NCBI GenBank assembly: GCA_963833835.1
Contig: CAWHZI010000014.1
Location: 434,001 to 498,000, forward strand
DNA: 64,000 nt
Source of the DNA: Bog-532 sp963833835
GTDB lineage: Bacteria; Actinomycetota; Actinomycetes; Streptosporangiales; Streptosporangiaceae
Reading direction: 5' to 3'
The position numbers and the translations under genes are program-made. The notes below the pieces were generated by a model that did no database searches, had not been told where the DNA came from, and saw only the letters and a program-made list of their open reading frames with translations. Within the stretch, counting starts at the first letter, position 1. Each line of letters starts with the position of its first letter. This document shows, piece after piece, positions 1-8,465 of the stretch.

Positions 1-286
1 CCGGGCCGCGCTCAGCCGGGCCCTGACCCAGGTGCGCCGGCACGGCTACGCGGTCGAAGACCAGGAAGCCACCGTCGGTGACGCCGGGATCGCCGCGCCG
101 ATCTTCGGCCGGGACGCAGTCGTGGCCGGGTCGGTCGGCGTGGTCGGCGCCGTGGACCGGCTGCTCACCGCGCCAGCCCGCCGGGAGGTGACCCGGGCGG
201 TGCAGGAGGCAGCCCGGGCCATCTCCCGTGACCTGGGCGCGGGTCGCGGTGACCCGTCGGGTCCCGTGCTGTCCGCGTTGAGCTGA
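1..286 (+). CDS. IclR-family transcriptional regulator, C-terminal part (cut by window start)
   Basis: The reading frame is open from base 2 to the stop at 286, so this is the 3' end of a gene that begins outside the window. The peptide (about 94 residues) has the end of an IclR effector-binding domain: an R-H-G-Y-A-V-E-D strand, an I-A-A-P-I-F segment, then G-S-V-G-V-V-G and a closing amphipathic helix. IclR proteins are usually repressors that bind a small metabolite. It converges on the dihydroxyacetone kinase operon with only 2 bases between stops, so it is a reasonable candidate regulator of that operon; that link is inference. The DNA-binding half is not visible. Confidence 0.75.
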   Translation, partial: RAALSRALTQVRRHGYAVEDQEATVGDAGIAAPIFGRDAVVAGSVGVVGAVDRLLTAPARREVTRAVQEAARAISRDLGAGRGDPSGPVLSALS

Positions 287-288
287 CG

Positions 289-2115
289 TCACGCGGGCCT
301 CGCCGGGGCCGCGCTGAGGACGGCGGCGGCCTGCTCGGCGGCGCGAGCGGCGTCGGTGCCGGCGACCCAGGCCGCGACCTGTGGCAGCCGGGCGGCCCCC
401 ACGCTGAACGTCCGTAGTCCCAGGCCCAGCAGCAGCGGTAGCACCTCGGGGTCGGCGGCGGAGTCGCCGCACACCGACACCGGGACGGCGCGGTCGGCGG
501 CCGCCGTGACCACGTCGCGCAGCACGGCCAGCACCCGCGGATCGGCGGCCAGCCCCGGGCGCATCCGCGGGTCGGCCCGGTCGATGCCGAGCACCTGGCT
601 GGTCAGGTCGTTGGTGCCGATCGAGAAGAAGCCCGCGTTGCCGGCGAACGCGGCCGCACCGGTCGCGGTGGACTCGACCTCGACCATCATGCCCAGGAGG
701 GGCTGGCGCGCCGCTTCGGCCTGTGCTGCCTCGATGAGGGCCGCCTCGACCTGGGCCAGCTCGGCCACGGTGGTCACCATCGGCACCATGATCCGCAGGT
801 CGGTGGCCCGGCCGGCGGCCAGGATCGCGCGAAGCTGGTCGCGTAGGGCGTGCGGGGCGTCCAGCAGCGAGGTCAGCCCGTTCGTGTGCCCGGCACCGGC
901 CAGGAACGGCGGGACCTTGTCGCCGGAGAAGTCGAGCAGCCGGACCACCGCCGGGCGGCCGGCCAGCAGCCGGAGCGGCGGGGCCAGGGTCGCCTCGTGC
1001 TCGGCCTGGGTGGGCCAGGCGGTGGCGCCCAGGAACGGGATCTCGGTGCGCAGCAGCCCGACGCCGGCCGCGCCCGCGGCCAGGCCCATCCGGACCTCGC
1101 GGGCCGAGGCCGCGTTGACCAGCAGCGTGACCGGCTGGCCGTCCGCCGTCCGGTAGACGGGAGGGTCGGCGGTGTCTGCTGAGGCTGATGGGGTCGTGGA
1201 GGTTTTTGTGGCTGGTGAGGCTGTGGAGGTTTTTGAGTCTGATGGGGCGGGGGTGGCGGTAGTGGCTGGCGGGGTGGCCGTGGCTGGCGGGGTGACCGTG
1301 GCGGATGGGAGGTCGGCGGGGTCGGGGTCGACGACCAGGCGGCCGATCCTGGGGGCGGTGGCGTTGGCCGGGGCGGTGGCGTCGAGCAGGGCGGGATGGC
1401 CCGCGGGGGCGTCCAGGACCGCCAGGTCCACGCCCGCCACCATGGGCAGGCCGAGGCCGCGGGCGATGATCGCGGAGTGGGAGCTGGCGCCACCGGAAAC
1501 GGAAATGGCACCGGTCAGCCCGGCGTCGGCCAGCCGGATGAGGTCGGCCGGGTCGATCTCGCGGCCGACCAGGATGAAGTCCCCGTCCGGCGGCGGCACG
1601 GCCGAGCCCGCGGTCAGCTGGGCCACGACCGCGTGACCGACCTGGCGTACGTCGTCGGCCCGGGCGGCCAGGTCCTCGCTCGGCAGCGCGGCCAAGATGG
1701 CGGCCTGTTCGTCGGCCGCGCCGGTCACCGCGGCGATCGCGTCGGTGCCGTTCTCCACCGCGGCGGCCGCCGCGTCGACCAGAGCCGGGTCGCCCGCCAT
1801 CAGGCCGCCGATCTCCACGATCGCGGCTTGTTCGGACCGGTCGTCGGCGCGGAGCTGTGCGGCCAGCGCGAACCGTTCCGCGGCCACAGCCGCGAACGCG
1901 GCCCGGACCTCGGCCACCGCGGCTGGTCCGCGGGCCGTCTCACCGGGCCGGGCCGCTTGTGTCTGGCGCCCGGCCGCCTGCGGCGCTGGCCCGGCGGCCT
2001 CCTGAGCCGGCGCGGGTGGCCGGGCCCCGGCCCGGCCGGATCGGCCCAGGTAGAGCTGGCCGGTGGCGATCCCTTCAGAGACCACGCGGCCCCGGAACGT
2101 TTCGCTCGGGCTCAC
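289..2115 (-). CDS. PTS enzyme I-like phosphotransferase of the dha operon
   Basis: 608 residues. An EI N-terminal domain (F-R-G-R-V-V-S-E-G-I-A-T-G, residues 7-19) leads to the swivelling phosphohistidine domain with G-G-A-S-S-H-S-A-I-I-A-R, His213 being the expected phospho-site. A Pro/Thr/Ser/Ala linker (about 266-320) follows, then the PEP-binding TIM barrel with L-L-R-T-E, S-I-G-T-N-D-L-T and the catalytic Cys region S-V-C-G-D. In PTS-type dihydroxyacetone kinases phosphate flows from PEP through EI, HPr and an EIIA(Dha) domain of DhaM to DhaL. Here I see only EI; neither EIIA nor HPr precedes it, so calling it DhaM would overstate it. GTG start overlaps the dhaL stop (GTGA), showing translational coupling. 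The low-complexity linker is unusual for EI. Confidence 0.85.
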   Translation of the reverse strand: MSPSETFRGRVVSEGIATGQLYLGRSGRAGARPPAPAQEAAGPAPQAAGRQTQAARPGETARGPAAVAEVRAAFAAVAAERFALAAQLRADDRSEQAAIVEIGGLMAGDPALVDAAAAAVENGTDAIAAVTGAADEQAAILAALPSEDLAARADDVRQVGHAVVAQLTAGSAVPPPDGDFILVGREIDPADLIRLADAGLTGAISVSGGASSHSAIIARGLGLPMVAGVDLAVLDAPAGHPALLDATAPANATAPRIGRLVVDPDPADLPSATVTPPATATPPATTATPAPSDSKTSTASPATKTSTTPSASADTADPPVYRTADGQPVTLLVNAASAREVRMGLAAGAAGVGLLRTEIPFLGATAWPTQAEHEATLAPPLRLLAGRPAVVRLLDFSGDKVPPFLAGAGHTNGLTSLLDAPHALRDQLRAILAAGRATDLRIMVPMVTTVAELAQVEAALIEAAQAEAARQPLLGMMVEVESTATGAAAFAGNAGFFSIGTNDLTSQVLGIDRADPRMRPGLAADPRVLAVLRDVVTAAADRAVPVSVCGDSAADPEVLPLLLGLGLRTFSVGAARLPQVAAWVAGTDAARAAEQAAAVLSAAPARPA

Positions 2116-2744
2116 GAAGCCGCCAGGATGGCGTCCCGGAGCGCGCCGAGGATCAGAGCGGATGACGCCGCGCCGGGATCTTCGTGACCGACGCTGCGCG
2201 GGCCCAGGTAACTGGCCCGGCCCTTGAGAGCCTGCATGGAAACGGTGGCCTCGGCCCCGGTCTGGGCCGCCGCGACCAGCGCGGCCAGCGCGTCGGCGGC
2301 CGGCTGGCCCTCCGCCACCGCCTTGCTGAAGGCGCTGGTGGCCGGGGCCAGCACGTCCACCATGGTCTTGTCGCCCTCGTTGGCCGCGCCGAGCTGCTGT
2401 ATCCCGGCCAGGGCCGCCTCCAGCGCCGTGGCCAGGGCGGCCAGATCCACGTCCGGCGCATCGCCGAGCGACTTCCCGGCCCGGCGGAAGGCCGTGCCGT
2501 ACAGCGGGCCGGAGGCCCCGCCGACCTTGGAGATCAGGGTGCGGCCGGTCAGCGTGAGGACACCCCCCGGCGTGGCCGGGGGGTCCGCCGCCAGCGCCGC
2601 GACCACGGCCTTGAACCCGCGGGACAGGTTCGTGCCGTGGTCGGCGTCCCCGATGGCCGCGTCCAGCTGAGTCAGGTGGTCACGCTGCTCCTCGACCACG
2701 GCCGCGATGGCCGTGATCCAGGCGCGGAAGACGTCAGCATCCAT
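2112..2744 (-). CDS. dhaL: Dihydroxyacetone kinase subunit DhaL (ADP-binding)
   Basis: 210 residues, normal family length. The nucleotide/Mg-binding signature D-A-A-I-G-D-A-D-H-G-T-N is at residues 28-39, followed by G-G-A-S-G-P-L-Y-G-T-A-F, a typical DhaL glycine-rich segment. DhaL holds the ADP that receives phosphate from the PTS and passes it to dihydroxyacetone bound on DhaK. It lies 39 nt after dhaK with a strong GGAGGAG ribosome binding site before its ATG, and its stop overlaps the start of the enzyme I-like gene. Cytoplasmic; feeds dihydroxyacetone phosphate into glycolysis. Confidence 0.93.
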   Translation of the reverse strand: MDADVFRAWITAIAAVVEEQRDHLTQLDAAIGDADHGTNLSRGFKAVVAALAADPPATPGGVLTLTGRTLISKVGGASGPLYGTAFRRAGKSLGDAPDVDLAALATALEAALAGIQQLGAANEGDKTMVDVLAPATSAFSKAVAEGQPAADALAALVAAAQTGAEATVSMQALKGRASYLGPRSVGHEDPGAASSALILGALRDAILAAS

Positions 2745-2783
2745 GTTTCTCCTCCGGGGCGGCGCTGGTCGGTGGGTCTACCC

Positions 2784-3776
2784 TCAGCGTCCCCAGCGCA
2801 GCCCGGGCGTGTCTACCGGGGCATCCCACAACCGGGTCAGCGTGTCGGTGAGCTGGGTGACCGTCACCGAGAAACCCTGCATGTCCAGGCTGGTGATGTA
2901 GTTGCCGACCAGGTTCCTGGCCACCCGGGCGCCGTGTCCCTCGATGTACCGCTGGACCTCGGCGAACAGGATGTAAAGCTCTATCAGCGGGGTGCCGCCC
3001 ATGCCGTTGACCATGACCAGCAGGTCGCCGGACAGCGGCATGTCGTCGCCGATGGCGTCCAGCACCGTGCCCGCCAGGTCGTGCGCGGGGGTGATCGTGG
3101 TCCGCTCCCGGCCGGGCTCGCCGTGGATGCCGATGCCCAGCTCGATCTCGGACTCGGCCAGCTCGAAGGAGGGCTTGCCCACGGCCGGAAGTGTGGCCGA
3201 GGTCAGCGCGACGCCGAACGAGCGGGACCGCTCGTTGACCTCGCGGGCGATCGCGGCCACGTCGGCCAGTGGTGCGTCCTCCTCGGCCAGCGCGCCCGCG
3301 ATCTTCTCCACGAACACGGTGGCCCCGACCCCGCGCCGTCCGGCCGTGTACAGCGAGTCCTGGACGGCCACGTCGTCGTTGACCACGACCGAGACGACCT
3401 CGATGCCCTCGTCGTCGGCGAGCTCCGCGGCCAGCTGGAAGTTGAGAATGTCGCCGGTGTAGTTCTTCACGATGTGCAGCACGCCGGCGCCGCCGTTCAC
3501 CGCCTGGGTCGCGGCGAGCATCTGATCAGGCACCGGCGAGGTGAACACCTCGCCCGCGCAGGCCGCGTCGAGCATGCCGTAGCCGACGAAGCCGCCGTGC
3601 AGCGGCTCATGCCCCGATCCTCCGCCGGACACCAGCCCGACCTTGCCCGACCGCGGGGCATCGCCGCGGATCACGACCTTGTTTTCAGCGTCCAGACGCA
3701 GAGAGGGGTGCGCCGCGGCCAGTCCGGCCAACGCATCGGTGACCACGTCGTCGGGTGCGTTGATGAGCTTCTTCAT
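2784..3776 (-). CDS. dhaK: Dihydroxyacetone kinase subunit DhaK
   Basis: 330 residues. It has G-G-G-S-G-H-E-P (51-58), which contributes to substrate binding, and His218 in G-I-H-G-E-P-G, the residue that in DhaK proteins forms the covalent hemiaminal with dihydroxyacetone. The protein phosphorylates dihydroxyacetone together with DhaL. First gene of a three-gene operon; ATG preceded by GGAGGG at 7 nt. An inverted repeat 70-88 nt upstream of the start is a plausible operator. Everything needed on the DhaK side looks intact. Confidence 0.95.
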   Translation of the reverse strand: MKKLINAPDDVVTDALAGLAAAHPSLRLDAENKVVIRGDAPRSGKVGLVSGGGSGHEPLHGGFVGYGMLDAACAGEVFTSPVPDQMLAATQAVNGGAGVLHIVKNYTGDILNFQLAAELADDEGIEVVSVVVNDDVAVQDSLYTAGRRGVGATVFVEKIAGALAEEDAPLADVAAIAREVNERSRSFGVALTSATLPAVGKPSFELAESEIELGIGIHGEPGRERTTITPAHDLAGTVLDAIGDDMPLSGDLLVMVNGMGGTPLIELYILFAEVQRYIEGHGARVARNLVGNYITSLDMQGFSVTVTQLTDTLTRLWDAPVDTPGLRWGR

Positions 3777-3845
3777 ACCGTGCCCTCCATTGGGCCTTCG
3801 GATTGGATCTTCCGTGCCGTCCGGAACCGGGCCAGCACCGCAGCC

Positions 3846-3864
3846 CGTTCGATATTGTCGAACG
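3846..3864. promoter_or_regulatory. Inverted repeat upstream of dhaK, candidate operator
   Basis: Perfect 7-bp arms CGTTCGA and TCGAACG separated by 5 nt (TATTG). It lies about 70-88 nt upstream of the dhaK ATG, where a repressor would overlap the promoter. The length and symmetry suit an IclR dimer, and an IclR gene ends at the other side of the operon; binding is inferred. Confidence 0.5.
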
Positions 3865-3913
3865 CGGTTTTGATCGCAACCTATGGCGGCCTGGTCGGCC
3901 CGTCAAGGGGTGG

Positions 3914-4873
3914 TCAGCGCCAGGGCCGGGCCGAGCGGGCGGCCCAGTATTCCTCCGGCGGCTCGCCCAGGCCGAGTTCCGGCACAGGACCGACGGTGAG
4001 CGCGGTCAGGTTCGACTGAAGTTGGGCCGGAGTCACCGCGCCGGACAGCACCACGGTGGCCCAGGGGCTGGCCAGCGCCGCGGCCAGCGCGACCGCGTCC
4101 TCGGTGACCCCGCGGCCCGCGGCCAGCCGGGTGAGCGTGGCCGGTGCCCGCCCGCCCGGAGCCAGACGGCCGTTGGCCACGGCCTCCTTGACCAGAATCG
4201 GCCAGCCCGCGGCGGACGCCTCGGCCGCGGCCGGGCCGACCGACGGCTCCAGCAGGTTCCAGGTGACCTGGGCCGCGCCGAACACCGGTACACCGTCCAC
4301 GGTGAGCGGCAGCGCGCGGCGGATGGTGTCGGCCTGGCGGGGCCCGCTGGTGGTCAGGCCGACGAGCACTCCGCTGGCGCGCAGCCCGGCCAGGGCGGCC
4401 AGCAGCGCCGGGTCGTCGAACAGCCCGGAGTCCAGCGTGGCCGAGTGCACCTGGTACAGCGCGATCCGGCTCCCCAGCAGGGCCCGGCTTTCGGCCAGCT
4501 GGGCGGTGAACATGGCCAGCGAGTGCTCCTTGACCTCGTGCTGGTCCGCGTCCATGCGCCAGTCGCCGACGTAGCGGTAACCCCACTTGGAGCCGACGAC
4601 GACGCCAGGGTGGTCGCGCGCGGTCAGCCAGCCGCCCAGGAACTCCTCGGCCCGGCCGTAGGAACGGGCCACGTCGACGTACCGGACGCCGGCGGCGTAA
4701 GCCGCGTCCAGCATGGTGAAGGACTGGGCCCGCAGCCCGGCCACGCTGCGGTCGGGCAGGTCGCCGGGGCGGCCGGCGGTGATGTACGCGGGCCGGCCCA
4801 GCGCGGCCAGCCCGAGCCCGATCCGGGATACCACCGGGCCACCCGGGCCCAGGGTCGTGGTCGGCATCGACAT
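3914..4873 (-). CDS. Aldo/keto reductase
   Basis: 319 residues from the ATG at 4873 (a second ATG at 4867 is equally possible; GAGGA lies just upstream). Early Gly-rich strand R-I-G-L-G-L-A-A-L-G, then D-V-A-R-S-Y-G-R-A-E-E-F-L-G with the catalytic Tyr, V-V-G-S-K-W-G with the Lys, and L-Y-Q-V-H-S with the His complete the AKR tetrad. NAD(P)-dependent oxidation or reduction of a sugar or aldehyde; layout resembles D-threo-aldose/L-fucose dehydrogenase-like AKRs, but the substrate cannot be read from sequence. Monocistronic on this strand, downstream of the dha promoter region. A longer reading frame reaching 4984 has an atypical Arg/Pro-rich N-terminus and was not used. Confidence 0.87.
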   Translation of the reverse strand: MSMPTTTLGPGGPVVSRIGLGLAALGRPAYITAGRPGDLPDRSVAGLRAQSFTMLDAAYAAGVRYVDVARSYGRAEEFLGGWLTARDHPGVVVGSKWGYRYVGDWRMDADQHEVKEHSLAMFTAQLAESRALLGSRIALYQVHSATLDSGLFDDPALLAALAGLRASGVLVGLTTSGPRQADTIRRALPLTVDGVPVFGAAQVTWNLLEPSVGPAAAEASAAGWPILVKEAVANGRLAPGGRAPATLTRLAAGRGVTEDAVALAAALASPWATVVLSGAVTPAQLQSNLTALTVGPVPELGLGEPPEEYWAARSARPWR

Positions 4874-5046
4874 GTCCTCATCATGGCACCGGCCCTGGCT
4901 TACGGGGCCTGCTGACCGCCAGCGTGATCCTGTCCGCTCGGGCCCCGGAAATTGATGCTCCGGGTAGCGGTGAGATCCGGGCACCCCGGCGGTCTGTATC
5001 AGCGACGGCGTCTGCCGTCCCTGTGACCCGGCCGAGGTGAGGACGA

Positions 5047-5742
5047 GTGCGGATCGAGTACCGGCTGCTGGAGCGGGCGATCCGGTACGCGCTGTCCGCT
5101 GCCGGGCATACGACCCCGCAGTTGCTGACCGAGCCCACGCCGTGCACCGGCTGGGATCTGGGCACGCTGCTGCTCCACCTGGGCGAGTCGTTCGACACGC
5201 TGGCCGGGAGCCTGTGGGCTCGCACCCTCGACCCGGGCCATGGCTGCTCCGGCGCGGAAGGCCCCGCGGGGGCGCCTTCCGCGCCGGAGGGCAGGGAACT
5301 CCTGAACTGCGAGGAGCCGCTGGACCACGGTGAGCCGTTCAGCGACGGGGAGCTGGTCGCCGGGCTGGCCGGGCGGGCGGCGGCCCTGCTGTGGGCGTGT
5401 GCCGAGGTCCGGGGCGGTCAGGAGCCGGTGGCCGCGGGCGACCTGCGGCTCACCACTGGCGTGGTCGCGATCACCGGCGCCATCGAGGTGGCCGTGCACG
5501 GCTGGGACATCTCCATGACCTGCGGCACCGGCTGCCCGGTGCCGTCCGGGCTGGCGACCGAACTGCTGCCGTACGCGGCGTTGCTGGTGCCCCGGCGCAC
5601 CCGGCCGGGCCTGTTCGCCGACCCGGTCCCGGTGCCCCGGCGCAGCGGCTCCGGCGACCGGCTCGTCGCGTTCCTCGGCCGCCAGCCCCAGCTGTCAGCC
5701 CCAGAAATAACGCCGGGAGGCGGCCGGCGGCCTGGGCGGTGA
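5047..5742 (+). CDS. Mycothiol-dependent maleylpyruvate isomerase-fold protein (TIGR03086-like)
   Basis: 231 residues, GTG start behind GGTGAGGA. The N-terminal four-helix DinB/MPI-type domain shows P-T-P-C-T-G-W-D-L-G-T-L-L-L-H-L, with the metal-ligand His of the family, and a second conserved site V-A-V-H-G-W-D-I. Members are actinobacterial metal-binding thiol transferases or isomerases that use mycothiol; the reaction here is unknown. The family-typical end L-V-A-F-L-G-R-Q-P occurs about 18 residues before the stop, and the last part runs antisense into the PHP gene, so the tail may be extended by a base error near 5690-5720. Confidence 0.75.
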   Translation: MRIEYRLLERAIRYALSAAGHTTPQLLTEPTPCTGWDLGTLLLHLGESFDTLAGSLWARTLDPGHGCSGAEGPAGAPSAPEGRELLNCEEPLDHGEPFSDGELVAGLAGRAAALLWACAEVRGGQEPVAAGDLRLTTGVVAITGAIEVAVHGWDISMTCGTGCPVPSGLATELLPYAALLVPRRTRPGLFADPVPVPRRSGSGDRLVAFLGRQPQLSAPEITPGGGRRPGR

Positions 5743-6541
5743 GGCGCTCGAAGGCATCGGGCGGGGTGGTCTCGGCACCGAGGTGATGGCCGGTGAGCGC
5801 GCCGTGGTCGTCGCTGCCGCCGGTGGGCACCAGGCCGAGCCCGGCCGCCAGCACCCGGAGGCGGCCGCGGACGGCGGGCGAATGGTCGGGGTGCCACACC
5901 TCGAGGCCGGTCAGGCCCGCCGCGGCCAGCGCGCGGATCTGATCGTCGGACACCTCGTAGCCGCCGGAGCGGGGGTGGGCCAGCACGCTGACCCCGCCGG
6001 CCTGGCGGATCAGGGCGATCGCGTCGGCGGCATCGAGGGCGTACTTGTCCTCGTAGGCCCGGCCGCCGTCACCGATCCAGTCGGTGGTGAAGGCGTCGGC
6101 GGGCGAACCGATCGTGCCGGTGTCGGCCAGCGCGCGGGCGATGTGCGGGCGGCCGACCACGCCGTCGCCGGCGATCGCGGCGACCTGTTCCCACGTCACC
6201 CCGGTGCCGAGCGCGGCCAGCTTGGCCACCATGACCCGGGCCCGGCGGATCCGGTCGTCGCGGATGCTGGCCACCGCTTCGGCCAGCGCGGGATAAGCGG
6301 GGTCGAACAGGTAGGCCAGCAGGTGCAGGCTGCGCCCGTCCAGCGTGCCGGACAGCTCCATGCCGGGGACCAGGGTCAGCCCGGGCGGCAGCGCGGCCCG
6401 GGCCTCGTCGTGCCCGGCCACGGTGTCGTGGTCGGTCAGCGCCACCACGTCCAAACCGCGGGCCCGGGCGCGGGCCATCACCTCGGCGGGCGGATCGGTG
6501 CCGTCCGAGGCGCTGCTGTGCGTGTGCAGGTCGATGCGCAC
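5471..6541 (-). CDS. PHP-domain phosphoesterase (3',5'-nucleoside bisphosphate phosphatase / RNase AM-like)
   Basis: Metal-binding PHP motifs are all present: D-L-H-T-H-S-S-A-S-D-G-T at residues 4-15, L-T-D-H-D, G-M-E-L-S-G, A-H-P and G-G-S-D-D-H-G. Family members hydrolyse 3'-phosphoadenosine-type nucleotides or trim RNA 5' ends. GTG start. The recognisable domain ends near residue 285; after that the frame continues as an Arg/Gly/Pro-rich tail of about 70 residues that is antisense to the neighbouring gene. In another frame the DNA would read R-R-Y-F-W-G followed by TGA at 5697-5695, a natural-looking end, so a frameshift near 5710-5725 is likely and the true 3' end may be close to 5695. 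Confidence 0.8.
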   Translation of the reverse strand: MRIDLHTHSSASDGTDPPAEVMARARARGLDVVALTDHDTVAGHDEARAALPPGLTLVPGMELSGTLDGRSLHLLAYLFDPAYPALAEAVASIRDDRIRRARVMVAKLAALGTGVTWEQVAAIAGDGVVGRPHIARALADTGTIGSPADAFTTDWIGDGGRAYEDKYALDAADAIALIRQAGGVSVLAHPRSGGYEVSDDQIRALAAAGLTGLEVWHPDHSPAVRGRLRVLAAGLGLVPTGGSDDHGALTGHHLGAETTPPDAFERLTAQAAGRLPALFLGLTAGAGGRGTRRAGRRSRCAGAPGPGRRTGPAGCAGAPATPRTAAVRSPARTAPGSRCRRSWRCPSRARPPRWRR

Positions 6542-6566
6542 CCGGTCATGTTACGCAGGTGGACAC

Positions 6567-6602
6567 TGACGGGCGGCAGGCGCTAACGCCTGCCGCCCGT
6601 CA
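6567..6602 (-). terminator. Hairpin terminator after the secreted-protein gene
   Basis: A perfect 16-bp stem (left arm 6567-6582, right arm 6587-6602) with a 4-nt CTAA loop, lying 46 nt past the stop of the leftward secreted-protein gene and just before the leftward PHP gene. No T-tract, as is common for actinobacterial terminators. Symmetric, so it could act on both strands. Confidence 0.75.
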
Positions 6603-6648
6603 GGTGGCCGGTGACTCTATCCCGTCATCCCCGAGGGGAAGAGGGGAA

Positions 6649-7347
6649 CTAGCCGAGCTCGCCCAGCTTGAAGCCCCACTCCTGGTTGTCGAACACCGTG
6701 CCGTTGGAGTACTGCTTCTCCGGCTGGACATTCAGCACCGGACGCGGCATGTCGGTCGGGTTGCCGGCCGGGTAGTTCAGCACCTCCGGGTTGGAGAAGC
6801 TGTTGGTCGCGCCGTTGATCAGCGGCACGTCGCTGCCGCCGGCGCTGTGCCGGTCCCGGACCCGGTTCGGGGCGTCCGCGGCCCACAACGTGTTGGAGTA
6901 CTTGCCACACGGCTCCAGGCGCACCTTGTAGCCCGGCTGCGGCGCCACGCCCGGCCAGGTGGACAGGCAGAAGTTGCTGCCCAGACCGTAGGGCGAGTAC
7001 TGGAACTCGAACGCCGAGTCGCCACCGTAGGTGTGGGCGAACGCCGCGGTGACCAGGCCGTAGTTGTGGTAAAAGCCGTTGACCGTGCCCTCGTAGGCGT
7101 AGGTGAAGTCCAGCGCCGGGTCGCTGTTCGAGCCCTGGAAGAGGATGCTCTCCTGTCCCGCCGCCGCCCGGCCCTGGTACACGTCCACGAAGTAGTGCTG
7201 GCCGTACTTCTGCGTGTAGAGGCTGACGCAGCTGTGGCCGCAGGACGGGGTGGCCGCACTGGCGGTGAGCGTGCCGGCCATACCAAGGCCGCCGCCGACC
7301 ATCACGAACGTGGCCGCACCGGCCGTGAGCTTTGCCTTGACTGACAT
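6649..7347 (-). CDS. Secreted protein of unknown function
   Basis: 232 residues from the ATG at 7347, chosen because GGGAGGA sits 8 nt upstream. A Sec signal peptide (M-S-V-K-A-K-L, then a Gly/Val/Met-rich core and T-A-S-A-A, cleavage near residue 32) is followed by a mature domain with a C-x3-C pair near its start, many Tyr/Phe/Asn residues and further Cys. Composition suggests a compact extracellular beta-rich protein. I do not recognise the family. It stands alone between a terminator and a long AT-richer upstream region, which implies its own promoter. Confidence 0.7.
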   Translation of the reverse strand: MSVKAKLTAGAATFVMVGGGLGMAGTLTASAATPSCGHSCVSLYTQKYGQHYFVDVYQGRAAAGQESILFQGSNSDPALDFTYAYEGTVNGFYHNYGLVTAAFAHTYGGDSAFEFQYSPYGLGSNFCLSTWPGVAPQPGYKVRLEPCGKYSNTLWAADAPNRVRDRHSAGGSDVPLINGATNSFSNPEVLNYPAGNPTDMPRPVLNVQPEKQYSNGTVFDNQEWGFKLGELG

Positions 7348-8026
7348 TCGGGTTCCTCCCATGGAACGACGACCGTGCCAGGCACGGATTGACAGGGGGA
7401 CCACCCCCCAGCAGCTGGCAGCAATCCGTATCCGAACGAACTCGGAGAGTGCTGGCGTCTGCTCGTGAGTGGTCGCCTCGAATTGGCGAATGCGGTCCTC
7501 ATCCCCGTACCGGTCGAGATTTGGCGCTCGGCCCGGTGAATTGCGGTCACCGGTTGGGCAACTTGCTGACGGTCACCGGAACGCCGGCCCGAGGGTGGGA
7601 CGACCGTTCCGAGGTCTCGCACTAGCAAGACGCAGCAGAGCGTAGCTAGGTTGACACGCTCCGAATATTTGTTGCTTTGCGTGATCGAATCTTTAGTTTT
7701 TCTGTGTTCACTCCCTAACCGAATGTATCCAGGACCGGGTTCGACCTAACATCCCGCAACCGAACCGTGATCTACCGCCAAGGCCATGTCCTGCAATAAC
7801 TCCGTTTCGGCGGGCGGGAAGGCGGGACCAGGGAAGCCGGAGCCGACATATTCGAGCTTGTCACCTTAAGTAACAGAAATCGGCATATCCTGGCTCATCG
7901 TGGACCGCCGCCCGGGCTGCGCCCCCCGATCGGACGGCACGATGTGGCGGTAGGAACCAATTAGGGAAAAATTTCTAACCGGAAGTTACGGAAGATTCGG
8001 TCAGGCGGAAGGACCATACTCGCCTC
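7348..8026. other. Intergenic region with lower GC, probable divergent promoters
   Basis: About 680 bp without a credible gene. It is visibly less GC-rich than its surroundings, especially 7640-7900. A palindrome CCGTGCC-A-GGCACGG at 7373-7387 lies 26-40 nt upstream of the secreted-protein start and could be in its leader or operator. It should hold the promoters of that gene (leftward) and of the Nudix gene (rightward). No RNA gene was recognised. Confidence 0.4.
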
Positions 8027-8434
8027 ATGACTGGCCGCCGGATTCCCTGCGTCGGCGCCATCGTCCGCGATGGCCAGGGGCGCCTGCTGCTCATCCAGCG
8101 CGGCCACGATCCCGAGGCCGGGCGCTGGTCGCTGCCGGGCGGCCGGGTCGAGCCGGGTGAGAGCGACGCGCAGGCCCTGGCCCGGGAGATGCTGGAGGAA
8201 ACCGGGCTGATCGTGACCCCTGGCCCGCTGGTTGGCGCGGTGGAACGGCCCGGTACCGGCGACACCGTGCTGGACATCAGGGACTACGCGGCCACGGTGA
8301 CCGGCGGGACGCTGGCCGCGGGCGACGATGCCGCCGATGCCCGGTGGGTGGCGCCGGGCGATCTCACCTCGTTCCCGCTGACCACCGGGCTGGCCGGCAT
8401 CCTGAGGTCCTGGGGCGTGCTGGAGCCGGGATGA
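8027..8434 (+). CDS. Nudix hydrolase
   Basis: 135 residues. A full Nudix box (G-x5-E-x7-R-E-x2-E-E-x-G-L) runs from residue 39 to 61: G-G-R-V-E-P-G-E-S-D-A-Q-A-L and R-E-M-L-E-E-T-G-L. The rest is the minimal ADP-ribose pyrophosphatase-like fold, with no extra domain. It hydrolyses a nucleoside diphosphate linked to some group X; substrate unknown. Monocistronic, convergent with the CoA-ester lyase gene. Confidence 0.9.
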   Translation: MTGRRIPCVGAIVRDGQGRLLLIQRGHDPEAGRWSLPGGRVEPGESDAQALAREMLEETGLIVTPGPLVGAVERPGTGDTVLDIRDYAATVTGGTLAAGDDAADARWVAPGDLTSFPLTTGLAGILRSWGVLEPG

Positions 8435-8465
8435 CGCAGCGGGCACCGGCCAGACCGGGACGGCG

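Noticed and set aside
289..2115. Naming the third dha gene dhaM
   Set aside because: Only enzyme I modules are visible; no EIIA(Man)-type or HPr domain was seen.
2184..4019. Long rightward open frame (611 codons) across the dha operon
   Set aside because: Antisense to dhaL and dhaK, Gly/Arg/Gln/His-rich with no domain; a product of high GC in the third codon position.
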